NCBI RefSeq assembly: GCF_001315945.1
Contig: NZ_BBBG01000023.1
Coordinates: forward strand, 1 to 45,332
Origin: Methanogenium cariaci JCM 10550
GTDB lineage: Archaea; Halobacteriota; Methanomicrobia; Methanomicrobiales; Methanomicrobiaceae
Length of the DNA stretch: 45,332 bases
Direction: 5' to 3'
The notes beneath the pieces were generated by a model. It ran no database searches. It was not told where the DNA came from and saw only the letters and a program-made list of their open reading frames with translations. Every line of letters begins with the position of its first letter. The first letter of the stretch is position 1. This document shows, one piece after another, positions 28,104 through 38,447 of this stretch. Position numbers and translations under genes: made by a program.

Positions 28104-28784
28104 CTATGGTATCTCCTCTTTCTCATCGTCTTTGAATATCTCATATATTTTGTCGACGAATTCGACACGGGTGGCGATCATAATTTCGTCACTCTCTTTT
28201 ATTACGGGATTTTGGGTGTACAGGAGAAAATCGTCGTTTCTGTAGAGGCCGATGAATACACTGTATTTTGGGAGGGTAATCTCGGGGGGGAGTTCCGTTC
28301 CCTCAAACTTCTTTCCCGCAATGACGCTGATGAACCTGACATCTCCCCCCCGCATCATGGTCGACAGTTCGATGGTGTCGATACCCCCCCGGAGTGTATG
28401 GAAGATACTGTTGGACGTTGTCTGCGGGGGGGAGTTGACGACGTGGTGAAAGCCAAGCCGCTTTGCAACGGTCATAAACTGGACGTCTTCTGTAGTGATA
28501 ATGATCTCAGGGACACTGAATTGCTTTGCAATCAGCCCGATGATGATATTATCCTGATCATGACCGGTGCAGGCGACGATGGCATCGGCCTTCTCAATCT
28601 CTGCTTTTTCCAGAATATCCGGTCGGGTGCCTTCTGCATTTATAACGCTACAGTCAAGGGTTTCTGAAAGCTCTTTTGCCCGGTTTGGATTTCGTTCAAT
28701 GAGAATGACTTCAGATCCTGTCCGAATAAGTGTCCGTGCCAGATTGATACCCAGCGCACTTCCTCCCACGATGATGACTCGCAT
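28104..28784 (-). CDS. trkA: TrkA-type K+ channel/transporter regulatory subunit
   Basis: A 226-residue peripheral protein with an RCK_N Rossmann domain (MRVIIVGGSALGINLARTL, acidic end of beta-2 at VILIERN, then VACTGHDQDNIIIGL) and a C-terminal RCK_C domain (VIAGKKFEGTELPPEITLP, ESDEIMIATRVEFVDKIYEI). It binds NAD(H) or ATP and gates a TrkH-type pore. The pore gene trkH is 5.2 kb away in the same direction. The frame is intact; five G/C runs add Gly or Pro (NSPPQ, LRGGID, MRGGDV, TELPPEI). Confidence 0.9.
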   Translation of the reverse strand: MRVIIVGGSALGINLARTLIRTGSEVILIERNPNRAKELSETLDCSVINAEGTRPDILEKAEIEKADAIVACTGHDQDNIIIGLIAKQFSVPEIIITTEDVQFMTVAKRLGFHHVVNSPPQTTSNSIFHTLRGGIDTIELSTMMRGGDVRFISVIAGKKFEGTELPPEITLPKYSVFIGLYRNDDFLLYTQNPVIKESDEIMIATRVEFVDKIYEIFKDDEKEEIP

Positions 28785-28972
28785 GATTACTGCCTCTTCA
28801 GTTCAATGTGTTCCCGTGAATGCCAATATATACAGCGGCACTATTTTTCAACTCTTCTCAAGGTCATATCACCGATCAAACCCCTTTCAGGAATGTTGAT
28901 ATTGTAGCACTGTTAATCCCGTGTCTCTGCGTTTGGATATCCTGAGCGTTCATTTTCCGTGACATTGCCATA

Positions 28973-29329
28973 TTACGTAATCTCGAATTCAAGAGCTTCC
29001 TTTTCAAGGAAGTAGCCGAGAACGGTCCTGATGACGACGACCACGGCGAGCATGATCAGTTCCTGCTGTGTCGGGGGGGCGACGATGGTGGCAAGGATAT
29101 CCGCTGCAATGAGAAACTCCAGCCCAAAGACGATCTTGCTCGTCAGACTCATCCGGATCTGGTTATAGGGGGGGATCTTGATCCTCCTGAATTCCAGGAG
29201 TAGCATCTTCACGATTGCGGTGAGGCCCCCATAGATGATGATAATGGCTCCGGTCACCTCAAAGAAAAACGTGAGTATATGAAGGAACTCAAAAAAGAGG
29301 CCGTATACATCTATGGCCAGAAGACTCAT
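28973..29329 (-). CDS. DUF1622 family membrane protein
   Basis: A protein of 118 residues with three hydrophobic helices and the DUF1622 pattern: LHILTFFFEVTGAIIIIYGG, KIVFGLEFLIAADILATI, IRTVLGYFLEKEALEFE. Function is unknown; family members are common in bacteria and archaea. The chosen ATG is at 29329 (MSLLAID); no clear ribosome-binding site is seen. It follows the sulfur-channel genes and precedes trkA in the same direction. Confidence 0.8.
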   Translation of the reverse strand: MSLLAIDVYGLFFEFLHILTFFFEVTGAIIIIYGGLTAIVKMLLLEFRRIKIPPYNQIRMSLTSKIVFGLEFLIAADILATIVAPPTQQELIMLAVVVVIRTVLGYFLEKEALEFEIT

Positions 29330-29420
29330 AGGCAAAAGAATGGTACGGAGGTTATAAATAATGCATTGTCTTTGGGGGCGGAGCAATCTCCATTCACTGT
29401 CCGGGATAGGATTAATAGTT

Positions 29421-29995
29421 CTATAGACCAAAATACTCCAGCCCTGTCACTACCGCTCCAATCAGGATGCAGAGCGGGATGATGATGTACCATGGATTTG
29501 TTTTCAGGTAATCGGGAATTGTCAGGAACCGAAAGACCCCCCCTTTGGAAAGAATCTTCTCATCGAGGGTGGGGGGGTAGGCCGCCGCAAAGATGCCTGC
29601 ACCGATGAGGATGCCGGTGACACCGCCGAAGAGGGCATCAAGGGCCCCCCGTGCCCCACAGCCCCTGCGACCGTGCCGGGACAGTAGCCGAGGATGGCAA
29701 ATCCCATCCCGAAGATGATGCCGCCGATGACTGTGGAACCAATCGAGCCGGGTTTGGGGTGCAGTTCGATGATCCCTTTGCTCTTCATTGCATAGATGCC
29801 AATCATCCCCCCCACCACCACTGCGGTGAGCATCACCTTGATGACGGTAAAGTCTGTTAAGAGAAGCTGGCCGAGGATCACGTTGTACTCGGTCACCCCC
29901 CCGCCGATGTAGAGAAAACCTCCAAAGCAGCAACCGATGAGAAAGCCGATCACCAGCTGGAGCCGGGTGTTTTCATGCAGGTGTTCAAACATCAT
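29421..29995 (-). CDS. YeeE/YedE-family sulfur-compound channel, second copy (frame break)
   Basis: A membrane protein of about 190 residues of the YeeE/YedE (TsuA) family, which imports thiosulfate or related sulfane-sulfur compounds. Landmarks are LIGCCFGGFLYIGG, GGMIGIYAMKSKG, and GYCPGTVAGAVGHGALDALF, with conserved Cys in GCCFGG and GYCPG that relay the substrate. A run of six G/C at 29645-29650, which should be four, breaks the frame at GHGALDAL. Two close ATGs (29995 and 29992) follow GGAGG; the second has the better spacing. It is the last gene of an operon with the next two entries. Confidence 0.88.
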
Positions 29996-30002
29996 TTCCT
30001 CC

Positions 30003-30507
30003 TCACCACAGCACCCCCCCGTAGAGAAGGAACGCTGTCACAATACCCGACACAAAAAAGACGACAACGGCAATCCAGCCGGATATCGCAAGCTGAAGGT
30101 ACCGCTGATCCCGTGGCCGCTCGTGCACCCCCCCCGGCCCAGCGTGAGCCAAGTCCCATGAGAATGCCGCCCACAAGAGCGACGGCAAGTCGCAGCCCGG
30201 TATCATACCCGAAGGTGTCGCCGAAGAGTGTCGGCACCCATTCGAACGAGAATCCTCCCAACATCACCGATGCAACAAACGCTCCCAGAACCACTCCTGC
30301 GACCAGCATCCATTCCCAGTCAACAAGAGGAGCAAATGTCTGGTAGTAGGGTTTTTCGTCCGTCTTTTTTCCCCTGAAGATACGTTCAATCATCCCGCTC
30401 GTCCGCGTGTACGCGGTTGAACACCCAAGTGGTTTGTTTGAGAGCAGAAATGCAACCCAGCTGAGCACGCCAATACCAACTCCTGCAATATATGGTGTCC
30501 AGTCCAT
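30003..30507 (-). CDS. YeeE/YedE-family sulfur-compound channel, first copy (frame break)
   Basis: A membrane protein of about 165 residues in the same family as its neighbour; the two are commonly paired half-channels. Landmarks: IGVLSWVAFLLSNKPLGCST, EWMLVAGVVLGAFVASVMLGG and GSRWAGGCTSGHGISG, the last with the conserved Cys. A C8 run at about 30128-30135, which should be six, breaks the frame at this invariant motif; the following frame ends LYGVLW and stops at 30003. The start at 30507 is preceded by GGAGG fused to an eight-base G run, so its spacing cannot be trusted. Confidence 0.87.
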
Positions 30508-30521
30508 CCTCCCCCCCCTTG

Positions 30522-31927
30522 CTATATCTCCTCTTCACTCTTTCTTCGACAGAATCCTGCGGCGATATAGCCGGTGAGTCCACCGGCGGCGTTGTAGACA
30601 TCGGAAAAACCCTGCTGTTTCAGGATACTGCAGGCAAGGCTCGAACGGTGCCCGGTCCGGCACATCGCAATCGTGGGCCGTTCGGGGTCAAGTTCATCTG
30701 CCCGTGTCCTGAGATCCATGGCCAGGATGTTGACTGCCCCCCCGGTATGTGCCGCTCTTGGTATTCGTCAGAAGATCTGACATCGAGAAGAACCGTGTCG
30801 GAGTCCTGAATTTTTTCATACACTTCCGAGGGGGGGAGAGCTGGTGGATATGATCGGTGGTATACCCCGCACTCACCCATGCGTGGGTGCCCCCCCCTTT
30901 GAGATAGCCGATTGTCCGGTCGAGGCCGACCCGCCGAAGCTGGACTGCCGCCTCACGGGCCTGTTCGGGGCTGTCTGTTACAAGGAGGATCTCCCTGTCC
31001 GGTGGCAGCACCCATCCTGCGAAGGTGGAAAAATTGCCGCCCATGTCAATATGATAGCTTCCGGGAATATGCTGTCCTCCGAAGGTGGCATAGTTTCGGA
31101 TGCTCACCACGATGGTGTCTGCATTCATCATCCGCTCGTAAAATTCGGCTGGTTTCATCGCCCGCAGGGGGGGGCAAGACTCCTGACAAGTGCCGGCCCC
31201 CCCCTGCGGTTGATATCGCTGCACCGGGAGAAGTGATCGGGTGCCGGAGGCATATCAACGGTGAGTGACCGGATAAATTCCTCCCGATCCGTGATCAGGA
31301 GTGCCGGATTGTAGGATATCTCATACCCGATGGTTGAAAACCGCATCGCATCCATGGCCTTCCCACAGAGTGACCCCCCCGCACCATGTGCCGGGAATAC
31401 CATGCATTCGGGAGGGAGGTTCATGACCTTTGTGTGAAGCTGTCATACAGCTCTCCTGCCAGTTCGCGTGCCTTTCCCGGAAAGAGGTCGGGACGCCCGA
31501 CATCCCCGACAAAGAGTGTATCGCCGGTAAACGCCGCAACCGGAGTGTCTCCCCGTGAAGTGTCGGTGACCACATAGACGAGGCAGTCGGGTGTGTGCCC
31601 AGGCGTTTCGAGGACACGAAATTCCATATCTTCGATGCGGAAGGTGTCATTATCGGAGAGTGGCATATGCGCAAAACTGCAGTGGCCCGCGGCGGGAGCA
31701 TATATGGTTGCGCCTGTCTGTTCGGCAAGATCCAGATGGCCTGATACAAAATCCGCATGTAGATGCGTCTCAAGAATATGGGTGATATTTAGTCCCTCCG
31801 CCTCTGCGGCCTTGAGGTAGCAGTCAATATCACGGCTCGGATCAACGATGGCACAGGCCGTGGTACCCCCCCCGATAAGATACGAGCTGTGAGCAATTTT
31901 TTCAATAAAGAATTGTTTCAGCAGCAT
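30522..31927 (-). CDS. MBL-fold persulfide dioxygenase-like protein fused to two rhodanese domains (frame breaks)
   Basis: Reconstruction gives one protein of about 460 residues. The N-terminal metallo-beta-lactamase domain has the persulfide-dioxygenase pattern (ETHLHADFVSGHLDLA, LETPGHTP, TGDTLFVGDVGRPDL, FPAHGAGSLCG). The first rhodanese domain lacks the active Cys (LLVTDSPEQ), while the second has CRTGHRS, an active loop. This layout matches CstB-type enzymes that oxidise persulfides. It is directly upstream of two YeeE-type channels, implying sulfane-sulfur import and processing. Start ATG 31927 has GGAG six bases upstream. Breaks: about 31438 (one base lost), 31166-31173 (eight, should be six), 30830-30836 and 30737-30743 (seven, should be five). 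Confidence 0.88.
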
Positions 31928-31960
31928 AATTCTCTCCGTCCCGGATTTCAATGCTGCATC

Positions 31961-33795
31961 CTATACTACGAATGATATATAAATCAAACCCGTCGCAATG
32001 AACAGAAAGAGGAGTGTCATTCCCCCCCTCCCGCCCGCAGGTAATCGGCATTGTGGTAGCCTCCGGGTGTCATCAGGAATGCATTGACCTGGTGCGTGGG
32101 GGGGAGGACGAACGAGTTTGAGGCGCAGAGTGCGACAAGAAGGGCCAGCCCACGGGGGGGTCGAGACCGGTAGAGGTGCCGATGATGATGACGAGGGGGG
32201 GCACCAGAAGGACGGTTGCAGCCACGTTTGACATGAAGAGGCTAAAAAAGGTGGCAAGTGTTGCAATGCCAAGGAGAATGAGGAACGGGTGCGCCATGGC
32301 AAGCAGGTTCATCATGACGTCTGCAAGAAAGGCCGCTGTTCCGGTCTGTTCCATGGCAATACCCAACGGGATCAGTCCTGCAAGGAGAAAAACGGTCCGC
32401 CAGTCAATGGCATGGTATGCCTCGTTGATGGTCAGCACCCTGCCGAGTATCATTGCAACAGCACCGGTAAGGAGGCCGAGCGCTATCGGGACGCCGGTGA
32501 AGGTGAGGAAAATGCCGCCTGTAAGACAGAGGAGGGCAAAAGGGCCCTTGGTGGGTTCAACTCCCTTCTCTTCGGGGGGGACGGTGCTCAGCACAAACTC
32601 CGGACCCTGTCCGATACGGCCGATCTTTTCCCACGGACCGAAGACGACAAACGTATCCCCCCCCGGATTCATGGGGGGGATATCAGAGATGTCCCGCCGG
32701 TGTTCCCCCCCTTCCTTTGTCAGGGAGAGGATGAACTCAAGGCCATGCTGTTTTCTGAATGATACTTCACGGACGGTCTTTCCGGTGTAGGGCGAGTGGG
32801 GCCGCACGATGATTTCGGCAAATCCGGCATGCTCTTCTCCGATTTCTTCTGTGTGGCGCTCCGGATCCCCCCCACAGGGACGAGTTCATAGTCTGCCGCA
32901 AATTGTTCTGCATCCTCCTTTGTTCCGAGAAGGGAGAGTACCTGCCCCCCCTCGGCAAAGACCGTATACCGCCACGGTGCATAGAGAATATCCCTCCCGG
33001 TCTTTACCGCCAGAAGATGCAGAGAGTAGCGGGATTTGAGGGAGTTATCTTCTCTGGTTGTGCCGACGAGGGGCTTTTTTGGGAACAATATAATGGTGCA
33101 TGTTCTCCGGGAGTTGCCAGGTCTCGATGATCTCCTGTTGCACCGGGGGGGGTGATTCCCTTTCCATCACCGGATGGGAGTATATGCCTGCCCAGCAGGA
33201 GAAAATACAGGATTCCGGTCAGAAGGAGGACAAGGCCTATCGGGGGGGTGACAGCGAAGATGCCGAACGGCTCAAGGTCTCCCTGTAGCATGAGATCGTT
33301 GAGGAGAATGAGAGGGGGGGACGACCCTACCATCGTAACGGTCCCGCCGAGGATTGCCATGAATCCCATCGGCATTATCAGACGGGAACGGGGGGGGAGA
33401 TTGGTTTTTTTGGAAATGCGCAGGATTGCAGGGAGAAAGAGTGCTGCCGACCCGATATTCTGCATGAATCCTGACATAATTCCGACAACTGAATAGACGA
33501 TGGTTACCAGTTTCTTTTCATTTGCATTTGCAATCCTGACCATCTTTCGTGCAAGCTGGATCATCATACCTGTCCGATCCACCCCGTAACCGAGGATCAT
33601 CACCGCCATCACCGAAATGACGGCGTTGCTGGCAAACCCGGAGAACGTCTGGGCGGGGGGGCTGACAAGACCCAGCCATCCGAGCGTGAGCATGATAATG
33701 ATGGCAATCATATCAACTCTGAGTTTGTCTGTGACAAACAGGACGACGGTTGCTGCAAGAACAATGAGAACGAGGAATATCTCAGGGGGGGTCAC
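31961..33795 (-). CDS. SLC13/DASS-type permease with central RCK_C-like domains (several frame breaks)
   Basis: A protein of about 600 residues with a transmembrane half (SLC13 pattern: DMIAIIIMLTLGWLGLVSP, SGFMQNIGSAALFLPAILR, GGTVTMVGSSPLILLNDL), a soluble central part resembling two TrkA-C domains (LLAVKTGRDILYAPW, EIIVRPHSPYTGKTVREVSF, PGDTFVVFGPWEKI), and a second membrane half (TFTGVPIALGLLTGAVAMI, SNVAATVLLVPLVIIIG, ALCASNSFVLPTHQVNAFL). It likely moves sulfate, a dicarboxylate or similar anion by a Na+ or H+ gradient. Start GTG 33795. At least four runs (near 33145, 32869, 32155, 32025) shift the frame; corrected, the protein is continuous. Confidence 0.85.
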
Positions 33796-33989
33796 CGGTT
33801 ACCACCATATGTCAGTATCTCCCTGATGGACGTATCGTGCAATAAAAAGATTTGGCGGCTGTGCAACATCTCCGTGGTTCAGTGGTCGGTGAGCGGGAAT
33901 GCATATCGGGATGGGCGGTATCCTTCGGTTTCTGTTCGGGGGGGTGGGACAAACCGAAATGTGATGCACCGTTGAAGATTCCCATCGTC

Positions 33990-35438
33990 CTACCTCTTCA
34001 CCCATGTTCTCGGGAATGCCAGAATAAAGAGCGGCACGATCTCAATTCTTCCGAGGAGCATATCGATGATTAACACGCCCTTCAGGAGGTCTGGCATCGC
34101 GGCACTGGTGATGCCACAGGAGAGGCCGACCGTTCCAAGGGCACTCGAGACCTCGAAGAGGGCATTGTCAAGTCCGAAACCATAGAGCATGAAAAGAAAA
34201 CTGGAGGCCACGAGGACCATTGAATAAAGAAAGACAAAGGTGAGAATATTGTAGACCATCTCGGTCTCAATCACTTCTTCCCCCAGTTTGAGCGGTGTCA
34301 GTGCTTCACGGGGGGGCAGGAAATACCGGATGAAGACCAGGTGCACCACTTTTAAGAGGATAATAAGCCTGAGAATCTTAATGCCTCCTGCCGTTGACCC
34401 CACCGATCCGCCCACCCACATGAGGGCGGTGAGGACTGCCTTTGACCCGTCAGGGAGAGTGTTTATGTCAACCGTGGAAAATCCTGCAGTACTCAGTGCG
34501 GAGAATGCCTGAAAGACGGAGACAAAAAGTCCTTCAGCGGGATTCATTGTTCCGGCCAGGGTGAAGAACAACAGCAGAATACCAATGGTGGCGAAGACAA
34601 GAAGTACCTGAACTGAATGTCTGAAAAAAGGGCTTTCTTATTCTCAATGAGTCGGGGGGGATAGAGGCTGAAATTAAAGGCCCCCATCAGGCAGCTGATG
34701 GTGATGAGAAACGGGATGGTGAGTCCGGGAAACCCGGCTGCAGATTCCGTTTGTGTTGAAAAACCGCCGGTTGATACTGCGGAGAGTGCGTGGCAGACTG
34801 CATCAAAGGGTGGCATGCCCCCCCTGCAAAGAGGACGAAAAATGAGACAGCTGTCAGCAGGCAGTAAATTTTCACCAGCACTTTTGCGGTTGCCGTAACT
34901 CCTGGCCGCAGGGGGGGCGTTCCGGGGGGGCTGTTGATCGCATACAGGCGGTGGGCACTCGTGCCCGGTGGGATGAAGACCATGAGGATGATAATAATAA
35001 TCCCGATGCCCCCCCCACCCACTGAAGCCATGACCGGGCAAAGAGAAACGCCGGGCCGACTGTTGCCGGAGCAACAGAAAGACCGGTCGTCGTCACCCCC
35101 CCGGAGACTGCCTCGAAATAGGCATCCAGAAACGGCATTCCTGTCGAGAGGGTGAAGGGAATGGCGCTCAGCAGTGCTGCAAAGGGAAAGATGACCGCTG
35201 CAATGATGAGGGCCTCTTTCCACTCCAGTTCCCCTTCCGGCAGCAGGCGGTGGAAGAAAAATCCCAGAAGAATGATAGAGAACCCGATTATCGTGTAGAT
35301 ACCTGCAACGGTATATTCTCCAAAATACAGGGCGACAACGAGGGGGGGCACTAACAGCATGCCACCCGCTCCCATCACCAGAACGGAAAGATATTTCAGA
35401 ACAATAAGCAGTTTCACCGGGGAGACCAGTTCATACAT
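33990..35438 (-). CDS. trkH: TrkH-type potassium uptake pore (frame breaks)
   Basis: An integral membrane K+ translocator of about 480 residues with eight transmembrane helices and four P-loops. The four filter segments are visible once frames are joined: VTTTGLS, STGGFST, STAGFST and GTVGLS. Other family segments: LLGFFFHRLLPEGELEWKEA at the start, WVGGSVGSTAGGIKILRL later. Three frame breaks lie near 35008, 34818 and 34622, mostly at heptameric runs. It partners with the TrkA at 28.1-28.8 kb. Start ATG 35438 opens the leftward block; upstream is a divergent promoter region shared with the symporter. Confidence 0.92.
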
Positions 35439-35725
35439 ACGAACATCCTCTTCTATGGAGAGAGGGTTCTTAATGTTTCACCTGACTCATGCGTATCCCC
35501 TGTCCGTGGGAAATGTCCGAACCCGGTGTTTCCTTCCGCACCATATGACTGAATTGCAGCACTTTTCCTGATTTGACTGTTTTTTCGGATTATTTTCAAT
35601 AGCCGTAAATTATCATTTAAGTATTATCACTCAAAAAAATGTACAGGCTGAATGTTTCACGTCTCTCATTCTTTTCCCGGACTACAGATTCAGCTATCGA
35701 AGGTACGTATTTTAGGAGGTGTACT
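35439..35725. promoter_or_regulatory. divergent promoter region of trkH and the symporter
   Basis: This 287-bp gap serves trkH leftward and the symporter rightward. ATTTAAGTAT near 35615-35624 is a plausible TATA for the symporter, giving a leader of about 80 bases. The gap is AT-rich. I see no operator repeat. Confidence 0.45.
35714..35721 (+). promoter_or_regulatory. strong ribosome-binding site of the symporter gene
   Basis: AGGAGGTG matches the archaeal 16S tail over eight bases and lies four bases before the ATG at 35726. It decides the start against the upstream in-frame ATG at 35639. Confidence 0.75.
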
Positions 35726-37231
35726 ATGGAAATAAATAATATTGAAATTCTCGCTGCGTTTGTCGTCTATCTCAGCGTGATGGTTACGATTGGTTTTTTG
35801 TATTATAAACGGACGACAACAGTGAGCGATTATATTCTTGGTGGCCGTGGTCTGAACCGGTATGTCACAGCGCTGAGTGCTGAAGCCTCAGATATGAGCG
35901 GATGGCTGTTAATTGGCCTGCCTGGTCTTGCGTACCTGACTGGTATGTCAGCCGGATGGGTGGCACTCGGACTGATTATCGGAACATTCCTGAACTGGAA
36001 ATTTGTTGCAAAGCGCCTGAGAGTTTATACCCAGTGTGCAAATGACTCGCTGACACTTCCGGATTTTTTCAGAAACCGGTTTGAAGATAAGTCAGACATC
36101 ATCGGCGGAATATCTGCGGTTTTTATCCTGATATTCTTCCTCATATACACCTCTGCCCAGTTTGTGGCAGGCGGCAAACTCTTCAATACGGTATTTGGCC
36201 TTGACTATACGACAGCCTTATCCTTGGGTCTGCGATTGTCGTTGCATATACTTTTACCGGTGGGTTCAAGGCGGTCTGCCTGACGGATTTTATCCAGGGT
36301 ATTCTGATGTTCTTTGCACTGCTGATTGTCCCGATGGCTGCCCTTGCGATTCTCGGCGGCCCTGAAATTGTTACGACTGGTATCAGCAATATTAATCCTG
36401 CGCTTTTTAATCCGTTCCTTGATACGGATGGAAATCCCCCCCTGACAATCATTGCGATTGTCTCGATGCTTGCCTGGGGGGCTGGGCTATTTTGGCCAGC
36501 CTCATATTCTTGTGCGATTCATGGCAATCGAGAAGGCAGAACAGGTGAGTGAGGCAAGAAAGGTTGCAATGGTGTGGGTTATCATCTCACTGTGTGCTGC
36601 TGTTGCAATCGGTATTATCGGGCGGGTCTTTTTGAGTCAGCCTCTGGTGGGTGCAGACTCAGAGACGGTTTTCATGCTGATGACCGGTGAGGTATTATTC
36701 CCGTTCCTTGCAGGCATTGTCTTCTGCGGAATTCTCGCCGCAATCATGAGTACCGCTTCATCCCAGCTTCTGGTGAGTGCATCTGCTGTCTCACAGGATC
36801 TGTATACCTCCTTTTTCAAAAAGGAGGCAAGCGACCGTGAACTGATATGGATCAGTCGGATCTCCGTTCTTGTGGTAGCGGTGCTTGCGATTCTTCTCGG
36901 GCTGGACCCGGAGAGTTTTGTCTTTAACATCGTCTCCTATGCCTGGGCAGGGTTTGGGGGGGCAACGTTTGGCCCGCTCCTTTTGATGGCTCTCTTCTGG
37001 AAGAGAACGACACGGCAGGGTGCCCTCGCGGGCATTATTGTCGGTGGCCTGACTGTTCTGATCTGGAAACAGGTGGGGGGGCTCTTCGGTATTTATGAGA
37101 TCATCCCCCCCGGGTTTATTTTCTCCATTCTGGCAATTTATGTGGTCAGTAAGATGACCCCGCCTCCCGGTGATTCTGTCATGAAGGTCTTTGATGAGAC
37201 TGAACGGAGAATGGAAGAATCCCGGAACTAA
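35726..37231 (+). CDS. PutP-type sodium/solute symporter (two frame breaks)
   Basis: A protein of about 500 residues with around 13 transmembrane helices of the SSS family. Landmarks: [95 protein letters not shown]. The PutP-like GLGYFGQPH segment suggests proline or a related osmolyte as substrate. Frame breaks: one missing G at about 36222 (ggg for gggg) and one extra G at 36476-36481 (six, should be five). Start is decided by the AGGAGGTG site. Neighbouring K+ genes suggest an osmoadaptation role. Confidence 0.92.
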
Positions 37232-37447
37232 TTTCCTTTTTTGGAAGAATTATCCTGAAACGGACGTTTCAAAACGTGTGCATGGTCTATTTTATCAGGA
37301 TTATTTCCTTTGACAATCCTGATAACTGTCTCTCCCATGGGCTGCAGCATTCAGGAATAACCGAAACAGTCTCCTGATTGTGGAAATTCATCAGTATTTG
37401 TTAAAAATGGGTTTATTTTTCTCCATTCCGTGAAGAAAAAGATATAT

Positions 37448-38278
37448 TCAGACCCATTTAATGCTCAGCGGATCTCTTTTGGGTGCCCCCCCCGTGCTCC
37501 GCTGTTTCGGGTATCCGAAGGTGAGAGCATATGAGGGCATGTAGCCTTCGGGGATTTCCATCTCTTCCCGCATGGGGGCGAACTCCTCCATTGCGATCTT
37601 CAAAAATCCGTTCCAGCAGGACGCGATTCCATATCCCTTTGCAACCAGTTCAAAGTAGGCAAGTGCAATGATGGGGGTCGGCCTTTGCCCAGGTGCTCCC
37701 TTCCGGTATTGTGGCGATAAGGAGGTGGGGTGCGTTATGACAGACCGCATCCTCGCCCAGTCCCCCCATCTTCGGATGATACCGTTGTACTGGAGGGAAT
37801 AGGGATGGTTTGGTCTCTTCTCCACCTCTGTCTTCATCCAGTCTACGGTAAGAGCAGCTATCTCCTGTACCTTCTCCGGGTCATGGACGACAATCCATTT
37901 CACCTTCTGGCTGTTTGCTGCGGTCGGGCTGTAGCGGATGACATCCAGCATCTGTTCAATAAGTTTACGGTTAAGAGGTTTTTTGCGGTAGTGGCGGATT
38001 GACCTGCGGGTCTGAACAAACTTTGCGAGCTGTTCTGGTTTGATATCAGCAGCCCGTTCGTTCATGGATAACGGGTAATCCCCTTCAAAATTTGTTTTCA
38101 GGGCATTAAACAGGCAAAAGTTTTCGCAGTGTCCGCATTTGATGCACTTGTCCTCAAGGTCTTTTGCAATCTTTGGCAGTTTATCCTCTTTCATTGAGAT
38201 GATCGACACCGGGCAGATCTTCACGCACACCCCCCCGCATCTCGTGCAGTCGTCCGGGCTGACAGTGATGTTACTCAT
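37448..38278 (-). CDS. nitroreductase-family protein with N-terminal two-cluster ferredoxin
   Basis: A protein of about 276 residues. The N-terminus carries two 4Fe-4S sites: CTRC..VCVKICPV and CIKCGHCENFCLF. The rest is an FMN nitroreductase domain (QTRRSIRHYRKKPLN, RYSPTAANSQKVKWIV, IALAYFELVAKGYGIASCWN). A G7 run changes the first cluster from CTRCGVC to CTRCGGVC, breaking C-x2-C-x2-C spacing. Two errors compensate inside: six G at about 37762-37767 (should be four) and five G at 37672-37676 (should be four); between them the true reading is GEDAVCHNAPHLLIATIPEG. It probably reduces a ferredoxin-coupled substrate of unknown nature. Confidence 0.87.
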   Translation of the reverse strand: MSNITVSPDDCTRCGGVCVKICPVSIISMKEDKLPKIAKDLEDKCIKCGHCENFCLFNALKTNFEGDYPLSMNERAADIKPEQLAKFVQTRRSIRHYRKKPLNRKLIEQMLDVIRYSPTAANSQKVKWIVVHDPEKVQEIAALTVDWMKTEVEKRPNHPYSLQYNGIIRRWGDWARMRSVITHPTSLSPQYRKGAPGQRPTPIIALAYFELVAKGYGIASCWNGFLKIAMEEFAPMREEMEIPEGYMPSYALTFGYPKQRSTGGAPKRDPLSIKWV

Positions 38279-38447
38279 GGGTGGTCTAATCGACAGAACA
38301 GTATTTATTTGTTTACTCCGTGCTCTGTGATGAAATGTGAATCCGTGAATTTCCCCCCCCTTTGTTTCCGGGAATATTTGTGCATCCGGACAGTTTTTTC
38401 GCAATTATGAGGATTTTATTTGCAGATACTGAAGCGGAGCGGTCAGT

